A stretch of 64,000 nt of DNA, taken from positions 1-64,000 of the forward strand of contig JAZGUH010000072.1 in NCBI GenBank assembly GCA_037893225.1, written 5' to 3'. Positions 49,132-63,036 of the stretch are shown piece by piece (positions within the stretch are counted from its first letter, which is position 1; each line of letters starts with the position of its first letter). The notes below the pieces were generated by a model. That model saw only the letters and a program-made list of their open reading frames with translations, made no database searches and was not told the origin of the DNA. A program made the position numbers and the translations under genes. Origin of the DNA: Hippasteria phrygiana. Lineage: Eukaryota; Echinodermata; Asteroidea; Valvatida; Goniasteridae.

Positions 49132-52100
49132 TTGTGGAGAAAATTCAAACCTCGCAATGTTTATTTTCTTTCCGGCCAACATCTGTGTGCATATTACCTT
49201 CTATTTATTGCTCCATGCCTGTCAAATTCCCTGGGGTATGACTTGCTTTACTCATTCATAATTGCATGAAATATCAACCAAATTCAGTAATTTTGACATG
49301 TATGGATAGCTTAGATCTGGCGCTACATGTTGCAATTATCGGCGGCTTCTTAGAGTTAAAACTTGTGGAGAAAATTCAAACCTCGCAATGTTTATTTTCT
49401 TTCCGGCCAACATCTGTGTACATGTTACCGTCTATTTATTGCTCCGTGCATGTCAAATTCCCTGGGGTATGGACTTGCTTTACTCATTCATAATTGCATG
49501 AAATATCAACCAAATTCAGTAATTTTGACATGTACGGATAGCTTAGATCTGGCGCTACATGTTACAATTATCGGCGGCTTCTTAGAGTTAATACTTGTGG
49601 AGAAAATTCAAACCTCGCAATGTTTATTTTCTTCCCGGCCACCATCTGTGTGCAGATTACCTTTTATTTATTGCTCCATGCCTGTCAAATTCCCTGGGGT
49701 ATGGACTTGCTTTACTCATTCATAATTGCATGAAATATCAACCAAATTCAGTAATTTTGACATGTATGGATAGCTTAGATCTGGCGCTACATGTTGCAAT
49801 TATCGGCGGCTTCTTAGAGTTAAAACTTGTGGAGAAAATTCAAACCTCGCAATGTTTATTTTCTTTCCGGCCAACATCTGTGTGCATATTACCTTCTATT
49901 TATTGCTCCATGCCTGTCAAATTCCCTGGGGTATGACTTGCTTTACTCATTCATAATTGCATGAAATATCAACCAAATTCAGTAATTTTGACATGTATGG
50001 ATAGCTTAGATCTGGCGCTACATGTTGCAATTATCGGCGGCTTCTTAGAGTTAAAACTTGTGGAGAAAATTCAAACCTCGCAATGTTTATTTTCTTTCCG
50101 GCCAACATCTGTGTACATGTTACCGTCTATTTATTGCTCCGTGCATGTCAAATTCCCTGGGGTATGGACTTGCTTTACTCATTCATAATTGCATGAAATA
50201 TCAACCAAATTCAGTAATTTTGACATGTACGGATAGCTTAGATCTGGCGCTACATGTTACAATTATCGGCGGCTTCTTAGAGTTAATACTTGTGGAGAAA
50301 ATTCAAACCTCGCAATGCTTATTTTCTTCCCGGCCACCATCTGTGTGCAGATTACCTTTTATTTATTGCTCCATGCCTGTCAAATTCCCTGGGGTATGGA
50401 CTTGCTTTACTCATTCATAATTGCATGAAATATCAACCAAATTCAGTAATTTTGACATGTATGGATAGCTTAGATCTGGCGCTACATGTTGCAATTATCG
50501 GCGGCTTCTTAGAGTTAAAACTTGTGGAGAAAATTCAAACCTCGCAATGTTTATTTTCTTTCCGGCCAACATCTGTGTGCATATTACCTTCTATTTATTG
50601 CTCCATGCCTGTCAAATTCCCTGGGGTATGACTTGCTTTACTCATTCATAATTGCATGAAATATCAACCAAATTCAGTAATTTTGACATGTATGGATAGC
50701 TTAGATCTGGCGCTACATGTTGCAATTATCGGCGGCTTCTTAGAGTTAAAACTTGTGGAGAAAATTCAAACCTCGCAATGTTTATTTTCTTTCCGGCCAA
50801 CATCTGTGTACATGTTACCGTCTATTTATTGCTCCGTGCATGTCAAATTCCCTGGGGTATGGACTTGCTTTACTCATTCATAATTGCATGAAATATCAAC
50901 CAAATTCAGTAATTTTGACATGTACGGATAGCTTAGATCTGGCGCTACATGTTACAATTATCGGCGGCTTCTTAGAGTTAATACTTGTGGAGAAAATTCA
51001 AACCTCGCAATGTTTATTTTCTTCCCGGCCACCATCTGTGTGCAGATTACCTTTTATTTATTGCTCCATGCCTGTCAAATTCCCTGGGGTATGGACTTGC
51101 TTTACTCATTCATAATTTCATGAAATATCAACCAAATTCAGTAATTTTGACATGTATGGATAGCTTAGATCTGGCGCTACATGTTGCAATTATCGGCGGC
51201 TTCTTAGAGTTAAAACTTGTGGAGAAAATTCAAACCTCGCAATGTTTATTTTCTTTCCGGCCAACATCTGTGTACATGTTACCGTCTATTTATTGCTCCA
51301 TGCATGTCAAATTCCCTGGGGTATGGACTTGCTTTACTCATTCATAATTGCATGAAATATCAACCAAATTCAGTAATTTTGACATGTATGGATAGCTTAG
51401 ATCTGGCGCTACATGTTGCAATTATCGGCGGCTTCTTAGAGTTAACACTTGTGGAGAAAATTCAAACCTCGCAATGTTTATTTTCTTCCCGGCCAACATC
51501 TGTGTACATGTTACCGTCTATTTATTGCTCCATGCATGTCAAATTCCCTGGGGTATGGACTTGCTTTACTCATTCATAATTGCATGAAATATCAACCAAA
51601 TTCAGTAATTTTGACATGTATGGATAGCTTAGATCTGGCGCTACATGTTGCAATTATCGGCGGCTTCTTAGAGTTAACACTTGTGGAGAAAATTCAAACC
51701 TCGCAATGTTTATTTTCTTCCCGGCCACCATCTGTGTGCAGATTACCTCTTATTTATTGCTCCATGCCTGTCAAATTCCCTGGGGTATGGACTTGCTTTA
51801 CTCATTCATAATTGCATGAAATATCAACCAAATTCAGTAATTTTGACATGTATGGATAGCTTAGATCTGGCGCTACATGTTGCAATTATCGGCGGCTTCT
51901 TAGAGTTAAAACTTGTGGAGAAAATTCAAACCTCGCAATGTTTATTTTCTTTCCGGCCAACATCTGTGTGCATATTACCTTCTATTTATTGCTCCATGCC
52001 TGTCAAATTCCCTGGGGTATGACTTGCTTTACTCATTCATAATTGCATGAAATATCAACCAAATTCAGTAATTTTGACATGTATGGATAGCTTAGATCTG

Positions 52101-53070
52101 GCGCTACATGTTGCAATTATCGGCGGCTTCTTAGAGTTAAAACTTGGGGAGAAAATTCAAACCTCGCAATGTTTATTTTCTTTCCGGCCAACATCTGTGT
52201 ACATGTTACCGTCTATTTATTGCTCCGTGCATGTCAAATTCCCTGGGGTATGGACTTGCTTTACTCATTCATAATTGCATGAAATATCAACCAAATTCAG
52301 TAATTTTGACATGTACGGATAGCTTAGATCTGGCGCTACATGTTACAATTATCGGCGGCTTCTTAGAGTTAATACTTGTGGAGAAAATTCAAACCTCGCA
52401 ATGTTTATTTTCTTCCCGGCCACCATCTGTGTGCAGATTACCTTTTATTTATTGCTCCATGCCTGTCAAATTGCCTGGGGTATGGACTTGCTTTACTCAT
52501 TCATAATTGCATGAAATATCAACCAAATTCAGTAATTTTGACATGTATGGATAGCTTAGATCTGGCGCTACATGTTGCAATTATCGGCGGCTTCTTAGAG
52601 TTAAAACTTGTGGAGAAAATTCAAACCTCGCAATGTTTATTTTCTTTCCGGCCAACATCTGTGTGCATATTACCTTCTATTTATTGCTCCATGCCTGTCA
52701 AATTCCCTGGGGTATGACTTGCTTTACTCATTCATAATTGCATGAAATATCAACCAAATTCAGTAATTTTGACATGTATGGATAGCTTAGATCTGGCGCT
52801 ACATGTTGCAATTATCGGCGGCTTCTTAGAGTTAAAACTTGGGGAGAAAATTCAAACCTCGCAATGTTTATTTTCTTTCCGGCCAACATCTGTGTACATG
52901 TTACCGTCTATTTATTGCTCCGTGCATGTCAAATTCCCTGGGGTATGGACTTGCTTTACTCATTCATAATTGCATGAAATATCAACCAAATTCAGTAATT
53001 TTGACATGTACGGATAGCTTAGATCTGGCGCTACATGTTACAATTATCGGCGGCTTCTTAGAGTTAATAC
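49132..53070 (+). repeat. 17-monomer block equal in order to 27343-31281
   Basis: The order is C D E C D E C D Et F A B C Dg Eg C Dg. Every unit start is exactly 21789 bp to the right of its partner and total length is identical. The Dy marker of the partner is absent. Private change here: gcaatgctt in E (50290). Three successive C D E or C D Et trios with period 695 bp form its left half. Confidence 0.9.
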
Positions 53071-54461
53071 TTGTGGAGAAAATTCAAACCTCGCAATGTT
53101 TATTTTCTTCCCGGCCACCATCTGTGTGCAGATTACCTTTTATTTATTGCTCCATGCCTGTCAAATTCCCTGGGGTATGGACTTGCTTTACTCATTCATA
53201 ATTGCATGAAATATCAACCAAATTCAGTAATTTTGACATGTATGGATAGCTTAGATCTGGCGCTACATGTTGCAATTATCGGCGGCTTCTTAGAGTTAAA
53301 ACTTGTGGAGAAAATTCAAACCTCGCAATGTTTATTTTCTTTCCGGCCAACATCTGTGTGCATATTACCTTCTATTTATTGCTCCATGCCTGTCAAATTC
53401 CCTGGGGTATGACTTGCTTTACTCATTCATAATTGCATGAAATATCAACCAAATTCAGTAATTTTGACATGTATGGATAGCTTAGATCTGGCGCTACATG
53501 TTGCAATTATCGGCGGCTTCTTAGAGTTAAAACTTGTGGAGAAAATTCAAACCTCGCAATGTTTATTTTCTTTCCGGCCAACATCTGTGTACATGTTACC
53601 GTCTATTTATTGCTCCGTGCATGTCAAATTCCCTGGGGTATGGACTTGCTTTACTCATTCATAATTGCATGAAATATCAACCAAATTCAGTAATTTTGAC
53701 ATGTACGGATAGCTTAGATCTGGCGCTACATGTTACAATTATCGGCGGCTTCTTAGAGTTAATACTTGTGGAGAAAATTCAAACCTCGCAATGTTTATTT
53801 TCTTCCCGGCCACCATCTGTGTGCAGATTACCTTTTATTTATTGCTCCATGCCTGTCAAATTCCCTGGGGTATGGACTTGCTTTACTCATTCATAATTTC
53901 ATGAAATATCAACCAAATTCAGTAATTTTGACATGTATGGATAGCTTAGATCTGGCGCTACATGTTGCAATTATCGGCGGCTTCTTAGAGTTAAAACTTG
54001 GGGAGAAAATTCAAACCTCGCAATGTTTATTTTCTTTCCGGCCAACATCTGTGTACATGTTACCGTCTATTTATTGCTCCGTGCATGTCAAATTCCCTGG
54101 GGTATGGACTTGCTTTACTCATTCATAATTGCATGAAATATCAACCAAATTCAGTAATTTTGACATGTACGGATAGCTTAGATCTGGCGCTACATGTTAC
54201 AATTATCGGCGGCTTCTTAGAGTTAATACTTGTGGAGAAAATTCAAACCTCGCAATGTTTATTTTCTTCCCGGCCACCATCTGTGTGCAGATTACCTTTT
54301 ATTTATTGCTCCATGCCTGTCAAATTCCCTGGGGTATGGACTTGCTTTACTCATTCATAATTGCATGAAATATCAACCAAATTCAGTAATTTTGACATGT
54401 ATGGATAGCTTAGATCTGGCGCTACATGTTGCAATTATCGGCGGCTTCTTAGAGTTAAAAC
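53071..54461 (+). repeat. Linker of six monomers: E C D Et Dg E
   Basis: This segment joins two copies of the C D Et F A B C Dg Eg C Dg block. The direct Et-Dg junction (53766-54229) is uncommon; the Et tail ends in taaaacttgggg. Confidence 0.85.
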
Positions 54462-57010
54462 TTGTGGAGAAAATTCAAACCTCGCAATGTTTATTTTCTT
54501 TCCGGCCAACATCTGTGTGCATATTACCTTCTATTTATTGCTCCATGCCTGTCAAATTCCCTGGGGTATGACTTGCTTTACTCATTCATAATTGCATGAA
54601 ATATCAACCAAATTCAGTAATTTTGACATGTATGGATAGCTTAGATCTGGCGCTACATGTTGCAATTATCGGCGGCTTCTTAGAGTTAAAACTTGTGGAG
54701 AAAATTCAAACCTCGCAATGTTTATTTTCTTTCCGGCCAACATCTGTGTACATGTTACCGTCTATTTATTGCTCCGTGCATGTCAAATTCCCTGGGGTAT
54801 GGACTTGCTTTACTCATTCATAATTGCATGAAATATCAACCAAATTCAGTAATTTTGACATGTACGGATAGCTTAGATCTGGCGCTACATGTTACAATTA
54901 TCGGCGGCTTCTTAGAGTTAATACTTGTGGAGAAAATTCAAACCTCGCAATGTTTATTTTCTTCCCGGCCACCATCTGTGTGCAGATTACCTTTTATTTA
55001 TTGCTCCATGCCTGTCAAATTCCCTGGGGTATGGACTTGCTTTACTCATTCATAATTTCATGAAATATCAACCAAATTCAGTAATTTTGACATGTATGGA
55101 TAGCTTAGATCTGGCGCTACATGTTGCAATTATCGGCGGCTTCTTAGAGTTAAAACTTGTGGAGAAAATTCAAACCTCGCAATGTTTATTTTCTTTCCGG
55201 CCAACATATGTGTACATGTTACCGTCTATTTATTGCTCCATGCATGTCAAATTCCCTGGGGTATGGACTTGCTTTACTCATTCATAATTGCATGAAATAT
55301 CAACCAAATTCAGTAATTTTGACATGTATGGATAGCTTAGATCTGGCGCTACATGTTGCAATTATCGGCGGCTTCTTAGAGTTAACACTTGTGGAGAAAA
55401 TTCAAACCTCGCAATGTTTATTTTCTTCCCGGCCAACATCTGTGTACATGTTACCGTCTATTTATTGCTCCATGCATGTCAAATTCCCTGGGGTATGGAC
55501 TTGCTTTACTCATTCATAATTGCATGAAATATCAACCAAATTCAGTAATTTTGACATGTATGGATAGCTTAGATCTGGCGCTACATGTTGCAATTATCGG
55601 CGGCTTCTTAGAGTTAACACTTGTGGAGAAAATTCAAACCTCGCAATGTTTATTTTCTTCCCGGCCACCATCTGTGTGCAGATTACCTCTTATGTATTGC
55701 TCCATGCCTGTCAAATTCCCTGGGGTATGGACTTGCTTTACTCATTCATAATTGCATGAAATATCAACCAAATTCAGTAATTTTGACATGTATGGATAGC
55801 TTAGATCTGGCGCTACATGTTGCAATTATCGGCGGCTTCTTAGAGTTAAAACTTGTGGAGAAAATTCAAACCTCGCAATGTTTATTTTCTTTCCGGCCAA
55901 CATCTGTGTGCATATTACCTTCTATTTATTGCTCCATGCCTGTCAAATTCCCTGGGGTATGACTTGCTTTACTCATTCATAATTGCATGAAATATCAACC
56001 AAATTCAGTAATTTTGACATGTATGGATAGCTTAGATCTGGCGCTACATGTTGCAATTATCGGCGGCTTCTTAGAGTTAAAACTTGGGGAGAAAATTCAA
56101 ACCTCGCAATGTTTATTTTCTTTCCGGCCAACATCTGTGTACATGTTACCGTCTATTTATTGCTCCGTGCATGTCAAATTCCCTGGGGTATGGACTTGCT
56201 TTACTCATTCATAATTGCATGAAATATCAACCAAATTCAGTAATTTTGACATGTACGGATAGCTTAGATCTGGCGCTACATGTTACAATTATCGGCGGCT
56301 TCTTAGAGTTAATACTTGTGGAGAAAATTCAAACCTCGCAATGTTTATTTTCTTCCCGGCCACCATCTGTGTGCAGATTACCTTTTATTTATTGCTCCAT
56401 GCCTGTCAAATTGCCTGGGGTATGGACTTGCTTTACTCATTCATAATTGCATGAAATATCAACCAAATTCAGTAATTTTGACATGTATGGATAGCTTAGA
56501 TCTGGCGCTACATGTTGCAATTATCGGCGGCTTCTTAGAGTTAAAACTTGTGGAGAAAATTCAAACCTCGCAATGTTTATTTTCTTTCCGGCCAACATCT
56601 GTGTGCATATTACCTTCTATTTATTGCTCCATGCCTGTCAAATTCCCTGGGGTATGACTTGCTTTACTCATTCATAATTGCATGAAATATCAACCAAATT
56701 CAGTAATTTTGACATGTATGGATAGCTTAGATCTGGCGCTACATGTTGCAATTATCGGCGGCTTCTTAGAGTTAAAACTTGGGGAGAAAATTCAAACCTC
56801 GCAATGTTTATTTTCTTTCCGGCCAACATCTGTGTACATGTTACCGTCTATTTATTGCTCCGTGCATGTCAAATTCCCTGGGGTATGGACTTGCTTTACT
56901 CATTCATAATTGCATGAAATATCAACCAAATTCAGTAATTTTGACATGTACGGATAGCTTAGATCTGGCGCTACATGTTACAATTATCGGCGGCTTCTTA
57001 GAGTTAATAC
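54462..57010 (+). repeat. 11-monomer block C D Et F A B C Dg Eg C Dg
   Basis: The class order matches 50522-53070 at an offset of 3940 bp and 28733-31281 at 25729 bp. The F unit (55157) has acatatgtg, one of the two Dy marker changes, without ttatgttc. B (55621) has a private tatgtattg. Confidence 0.9.
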
Positions 57011-60000
57011 TTGTGGAGAAAATTCAAACCTCGCAATGTTTATTTTCTTCCCGGCCACCATCTGTGTGCAGATTACCTTTTATTTATTGCTCCATGCCTG
57101 TCAAATTGCCTGGGGTATGGACTTGCTTTACTCATTCATAATTGCATGAAATATCAACCAAATTCAGTAATTTTGACATGTATGGATAGCTTAGATCTGG
57201 CGCTACATGTTGCAATTATCGGCGGCTTCTTAGAGTTAACACTTGTGGAGAAAATTCAAACCTCGCAATGTTTATTTTCTTCCCGGCCACCATCTGTGTG
57301 CAGATTACCTCTTATTTATTGCTCCATGCCTGTCAAATTCCCTGGGGTATGGACTTGCTTTACTCATTCATAATTGCATGAAATATCAACCAAATTCAGT
57401 AATTTTGACATGTATGGATAGCTTAGATCTGGCGCTACATGTTGCAATTATCGGCGGCTTCTTAGAGTTAAAACTTGTGGAGAAAATTCAAACCTCGCAA
57501 TGTTTATTTTCTTTCCGGCCAACATCTGTGTGCATATTACCTTCTATTTATTGCTCCATGCCTGTCAAATTCCCTGGGGTATGACTTGCTTTACTCATTC
57601 ATAATTGCATGAAATATCAACCAAATTCAGTAATTTTGACATGTATGGATAGCTTAGATCTGGCGCTACATGTTGCAATTATCGGCGGCTTCTTAGAGTT
57701 AAAACTTGGGGAGAAAATTCAAACCTCGCAATGTTTATTTTCTTCCCGGCCAACATCTGTGTACATGTTACCGTCTATTTATTGCTCCGTGCATGTCAAA
57801 TTCCCTGGGGTATGGACTTGCTTTACTCATTCATAATTGCATGAAATATCAACCAAATTCAGTAATTTTGACATGTACGGATAGCTTAGATCTGGCGCTA
57901 CATGTTACAATTATCGGCGGCTTCTTAGAGTTAATACTTGTGGAGAAAATTCAAACCTCGCAATGTTTATTTTCTTCCCGGCCACCATCTGTGTGCAGAT
58001 TACCTTTTATTTATTGCTCCATGCCTGTCAAATTGCCTGGGGTATGGACTTGCTTTACTCATTCATAATTGCATGAAATATCAACCAAATTCAGTAATTT
58101 TGACATGTATGGATAGCTTAGATCTGGCGCTACATGTTGCAATTATCGGCGGCTTCTTAGAGTTAACACTTGTGGAGAAAATTCAAACCTCGCAATGTTT
58201 ATTTTCTTCCCGGCCACCATCTGTGTGCAGATTACCTCTTATTTATTGCTCCATGCCTGTCAAATTCCCTGGGGTATGGACTTGCTTTACTCATTCATAA
58301 TTGCATGAAATATCAACCAAATTCAGTAATTTTGACATGTATGGATAGCTTAGATCTGGCGCTACATGTTGCAATTATCGGCGGCTTCTTAGAGTTAAAA
58401 CTTGTGGAGAAAATTCAAACCTCGCAATGTTTATTTTCTTTCCGGCCAACATCTGTGTGCATATTACCTTCTATTTATTGCTCCATGCCTGTCAAATTCC
58501 CTGGGGTATGACTTGCTTTACTCATTCATAATTGCATGAAATATCAACCAAATTCAGTAATTTTGACATGTATGGATAGCTTAGATCTGGCGCTACATGT
58601 TGCAATTATCGGCGGCTTCTTAGAGTTAAAACTTGGGGAGAAAATTCAAACCTCGCAATGTTTATTTTCTTTCCGGCCAACATCTGTGTACATGTTACCG
58701 TCTATTTATTGCTCCGTGCATGTCAAATTCCCTGGGGTATGGACTTGCTTTACTCATTCATAATTGCATGAAATATCAACCAAATTCAGTAATTTTGACA
58801 TGTACGGATAGCTTAGATCTGGCGCTACATGTTACAATTATCGGCGGCTTCTTAGAGTTAATACTTGTGGAGAAAATTCAAACCTCGCAATGTTTATTTT
58901 CTTCCCGGCCACCATCTGTGTGCAGATTACCTTTTATTTATTGCTCCATGCCTGTCAAATTGCCTGGGGTATGGACTTGCTTTACTCATTCATAATTGCA
59001 TGAAATATCAACCAAATTCAGTAATTTTGACATGTATGGATAGCTTAGATCTGGCGCTACATGTTGCAATTATCGGCGGCTTCTTAGAGTTAAAACTTGT
59101 GGAGAAAATTCAAACCTCGCAATGTTTATTTTCTTTCCGGCCAACATCTGTGTGCATATTACCTTCTATTTATTGCTCCATGCCTGTCAAATTCCCTGGG
59201 GTATGACTTGCTTTACTCATTCATAATTGCATGAAATATCAACCAAATTCAGTAATTTTGACATGTATGGATAGCTTAGATCTGGCGCTACATGTTGCAA
59301 TTATCGGCGGCTTCTTAGAGTTAAAACTTGGGGAGAAAATTCAAACCTCGCAATGTTTATTTTCTTTCCGGCCAACATCTGTGTACATGTTACCGTCTAT
59401 TTATTGCTCCGTGCATGTCAAATTCCCTGGGGTATGGACTTGCTTTACTCATTCATAATTGCATGAAATATCAACCAAATTCAGTAATTTTGACATGTAC
59501 GGATAGCTTAGATCTGGCGCTACATGTTACAATTATCGGCGGCTTCTTAGAGTTAATACTTGTGGAGAAAATTCAAACCTCGCAATGTTTATTTTCTTCC
59601 CGGCCACCATCTGTGTGCAGATTACCTTTTATTTATTGCTCCATGCCTGTCAAATTGCCTGGGGTATGGACTTGCTTTACTCATTCATAATTGCATGAAA
59701 TATCAACCAAATTCAGTAATTTTGACATGTATGGATAGCTTAGATCTGGCGCTACATGTTGCAATTATCGGCGGCTTCTTAGAGTTAAAACTTGGGGAGA
59801 AAATTCAAACCTCGCAATGTTTATTTTCTTTCCGGCCAACATCTGTGTACATGTTACCGTCTATTTATTGCTCCGTGCATGTCAAATTCCCTGGGGTATG
59901 GACTTGCTTTACTCATTCATAATTGCATGAAATATCAACCAAATTCAGTAATTTTGACATGTACGGATAGCTTAGATCTGGCGCTACATGTTACAATTAT

Positions 60001-60950
60001 CGGCGGCTTCTTAGAGTTAATACTTGTGGAGAAAATTCAAACCTCGCAATGTTTATTTTCTTCCCGGCCACCATCTGTGTGCAGATTACCTTTTATTTAT
60101 TGCTCCATGCCTGTCAAATTGCCTGGGGTATGGACTTGCTTTACTCATTCATAATTGCATGAAATATCAACCAAATTCAGTAATTTTGACATGTATGGAT
60201 AGCTTAGATCTGGCGCTACATGTTGCAATTATCGGCGGCTTCTTAGAGTTAAAACTTGTGGAGAAAATTCAAACCTCGCAATGTTTATTTTCTTTCCGGC
60301 CAACATCTGTGTGCATATTACCTTCTATTTATTGCTCCATGCCTGTCAAATTCCCTGGGGTATGACTTGCTTTACTCATTCATAATTGCATGAAATATCA
60401 ACCAAATTCAGTAATTTTGACATGTATGGATAGCTTAGATCTGGCGCTACATGTTGCAATTATCGGCGGCTTCTTAGAGTTAAAACTTGGGGAGAAAATT
60501 CAAACCTCGCAATGTTTATTTTCTTTCCGGCCAACATCTGTGTACATGTTACCGTCTATTTATTGCTCCGTGCATGTCAAATTCCCTGGGGTATGGACTT
60601 GCTTTACTCATTCATAATTGCATGAAATATCAACCAAATTCAGTAATTTTGACATGTACGGATAGCTTAGATCTGGCGCTACATGTTACAATTATCGGCG
60701 GCTTCTTAGAGTTAATACTTGTGGAGAAAATTCAAACCTCGCAATGTTTATTTTCTTCCCGGCCACCATCTGTGTGCAGATTACCTTTTATTTATTGCTC
60801 CATGCCTGTCAAATTGCCTGGGGTATGGACTTGCTTTACTCATTCATAATTGCATGAAATATCAACCAAATTCAGTAATTTTGACATGTATGGATAGCTT
60901 AGATCTGGCGCTACATGTTGCAATTATCGGCGGCTTCTTAGAGTTAAAAC
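57011..60950 (+). repeat. Dg-Eg rich segment, seventeen monomers
   Basis: The order is Eg B C Dg, Eg B C Dg, Eg C Dg Eg, Dg Eg C Dg Eg. The first two groups are a four-unit tandem duplication (57011-57937 and 57938-58864, period 927 bp). A Dg-Eg dimer is duplicated at 59328-59791 and 59792-60255 (period 464 bp). Dg at 57706 has c at phase 40, a single head difference from the other Dg units. Confidence 0.9.
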
Positions 60951-62572
60951 TTGTGGAGAAAATTCAAACCTCGCAATGTTTATTTTCTTCCCGGCCACCA
61001 TCTGTGTGCATATTACCTTTTATTTATTGCTCCATGCCTGTCAAATTGCCTGGGGTATGGACTTGCTTTACTCATTCATAATTGCATGAAATATCAACCA
61101 AATTCAGTTATTTTGACATGTATGGATAGCTTAGATCTGGCGCTACATGTTGCAATTATCGGCGGCTTCTTAGAGTTAAAACTTGTGGAGAAAATTCAAA
61201 CCTCGCAATGTTTATTTTCTTTCCGGCCAACATCTGTGTGCATATTACCTTCTATTTATTGCTCCATGCCTGTCAAATTCCCTGGGGTATGACTTGCTTT
61301 ACTCATTCATAATTGCATGAAATATCAACCAAATTCAGTAATTTTGACATGTATGGATAGCTTAGATCTGGCGCTACATGTTGCAATTATCGGCGGCTTC
61401 TTAGAGTTAAAACTTGGGGAGAAAATTCAAACCTCGCAATGTTTATTTTCTTTCCGGCCAACATCTGTGTACATGTTACCTTCTATTTATTGCTCCGTGC
61501 ATGTCAAATTCCCTGGGGTATGGACTTGCTTTACTCATTCATAATTGCATGAAATATCAACCAAATTCAGTAATTTTGACATGTACGGATAGCTTAGATC
61601 TGGCGCTACATGTTACAATTATCGGCGGCTTCTTAGAGTTAATACTTGTGGAGAAAATTCAAACCTCGCAATGTTTATTTTCTTCCCGGCCACCATCTGT
61701 GTGCAGATTACCTTTTATTTATTGCTCCATGCCTGTCAAATTGCCTGGGGTATGGACTTGCTTTACTCATTCATAATTGCATGAAATATCAACCAAATTC
61801 AGTAATTTTGACATGTATGGATAGCTTAGATCTGGCGCTACATGTTGCAATTATCGGCGGCTTCTTAGAGTTAACACTTGTGGAGAAAATTCAAACCTCG
61901 CAATGTTTACTTTCTTCCCGGCCAACATCTGTGTACATGTTACCGTCTATTTATTGCTCCATGCATGTCAAATTCCCTGGGGTATGGACTTGCTTTACTC
62001 ATTCATAATTGCATGAAATATCAACCAAATTCAGTAATTTTGACATGTATGGATAGCTTAGATCTGGCGCTACATGTTGCAATTATCGGCGGCTTCTTAG
62101 AGTTAACACTTGTGGAGAAAATTCAAACCTCGCAATGTTTATTTTCTTCCCGGCCACCATCTGTGTGCAGATTACCTCTTATTTATTGCTCCATGCCTGT
62201 CAAATTCCCTGGGGTATGGACTTGCTTTACTCATTCATAATTGCATGAAATATCAACCAAATTCAGTAATTTTGACATGTATGGATAGCTTAGATCTGGC
62301 GCTACATGTTGCAATTATCGGCGGCTTCTTAGAGTTAAAACTTGTGGAGAAAATTCAAACCTCGCAATGTTTATTTTCTTTCCGGCCAACATCTGTGTGC
62401 ATATTACCTTCTATTTATTGCTCCATGCCTGTCAAATTCCCTGGGGTATGACTTGCTTTACTCATTCATAATTGCATGAAATATCAACCAAATTCAGTAA
62501 TTTTGACATGTATGGATAGCTTAGATCTGGCGCTACATGTTGCAATTATCGGCGGCTTCTTAGAGTTAAAAC
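60951..62572 (+). repeat. Distant relative of the Di repeat: Q-like, C, Dg, Eg, A, B, C
   Basis: The unit at 60951 has tgcatatta like Q but keeps ccggccacc, so it is intermediate between Eg and Q. It is followed by C, Dg with ttaccttc (61414), Eg, A with tttactttc (61878), B and C, the same series as after Q at 42174. No Di occurs beside it. Private change: attcagtta in the first unit, near 61110. Confidence 0.9.
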
Positions 62573-63036
62573 TTGGGGAGAAAATTCAAACCTCGCAATG
62601 TTTATTTTCTTTCCGGCCAACATCTGTGTACATGTTACCGTCTATTTATTGCTCCGTGCATGTCAAATTCCCTGGGGTATGGACTTGCTTTACTCATTCA
62701 TAATTGCATGAAATAGCAACCAAATTCAGTAATTTTGACATGTACGGATAGCTTAGATCTGGCGCTACATGTTACAATTATCGGCGGCTTCTTAGAGTTA
62801 ATACTTGTGGAGAAAATTCAAACCTCGCAATGTTTATTTTCTTCCCGGCCACCATCTGTGTGCAGATTACCTTTTATTTATTGCTCCATGCCTGTCAAAT
62901 TGCCTGGGGTATGGACTTGCTTTACTCATTCATAATTGCATGAAATATCAACCAAATTCAGTAATTTTGACATGTATGGATAGCTTAGATCTGGCGCTAC
63001 ATGTTGCAATTATCGGCGGCTTCTTAGAGTTAAAAC
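62573..63036 (+). repeat. Dg-Eg dimer
   Basis: Two ordinary units (62573 and 62805). The Dg has a private gaaatagca in place of gaaatatca near 62715. Confidence 0.9.
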
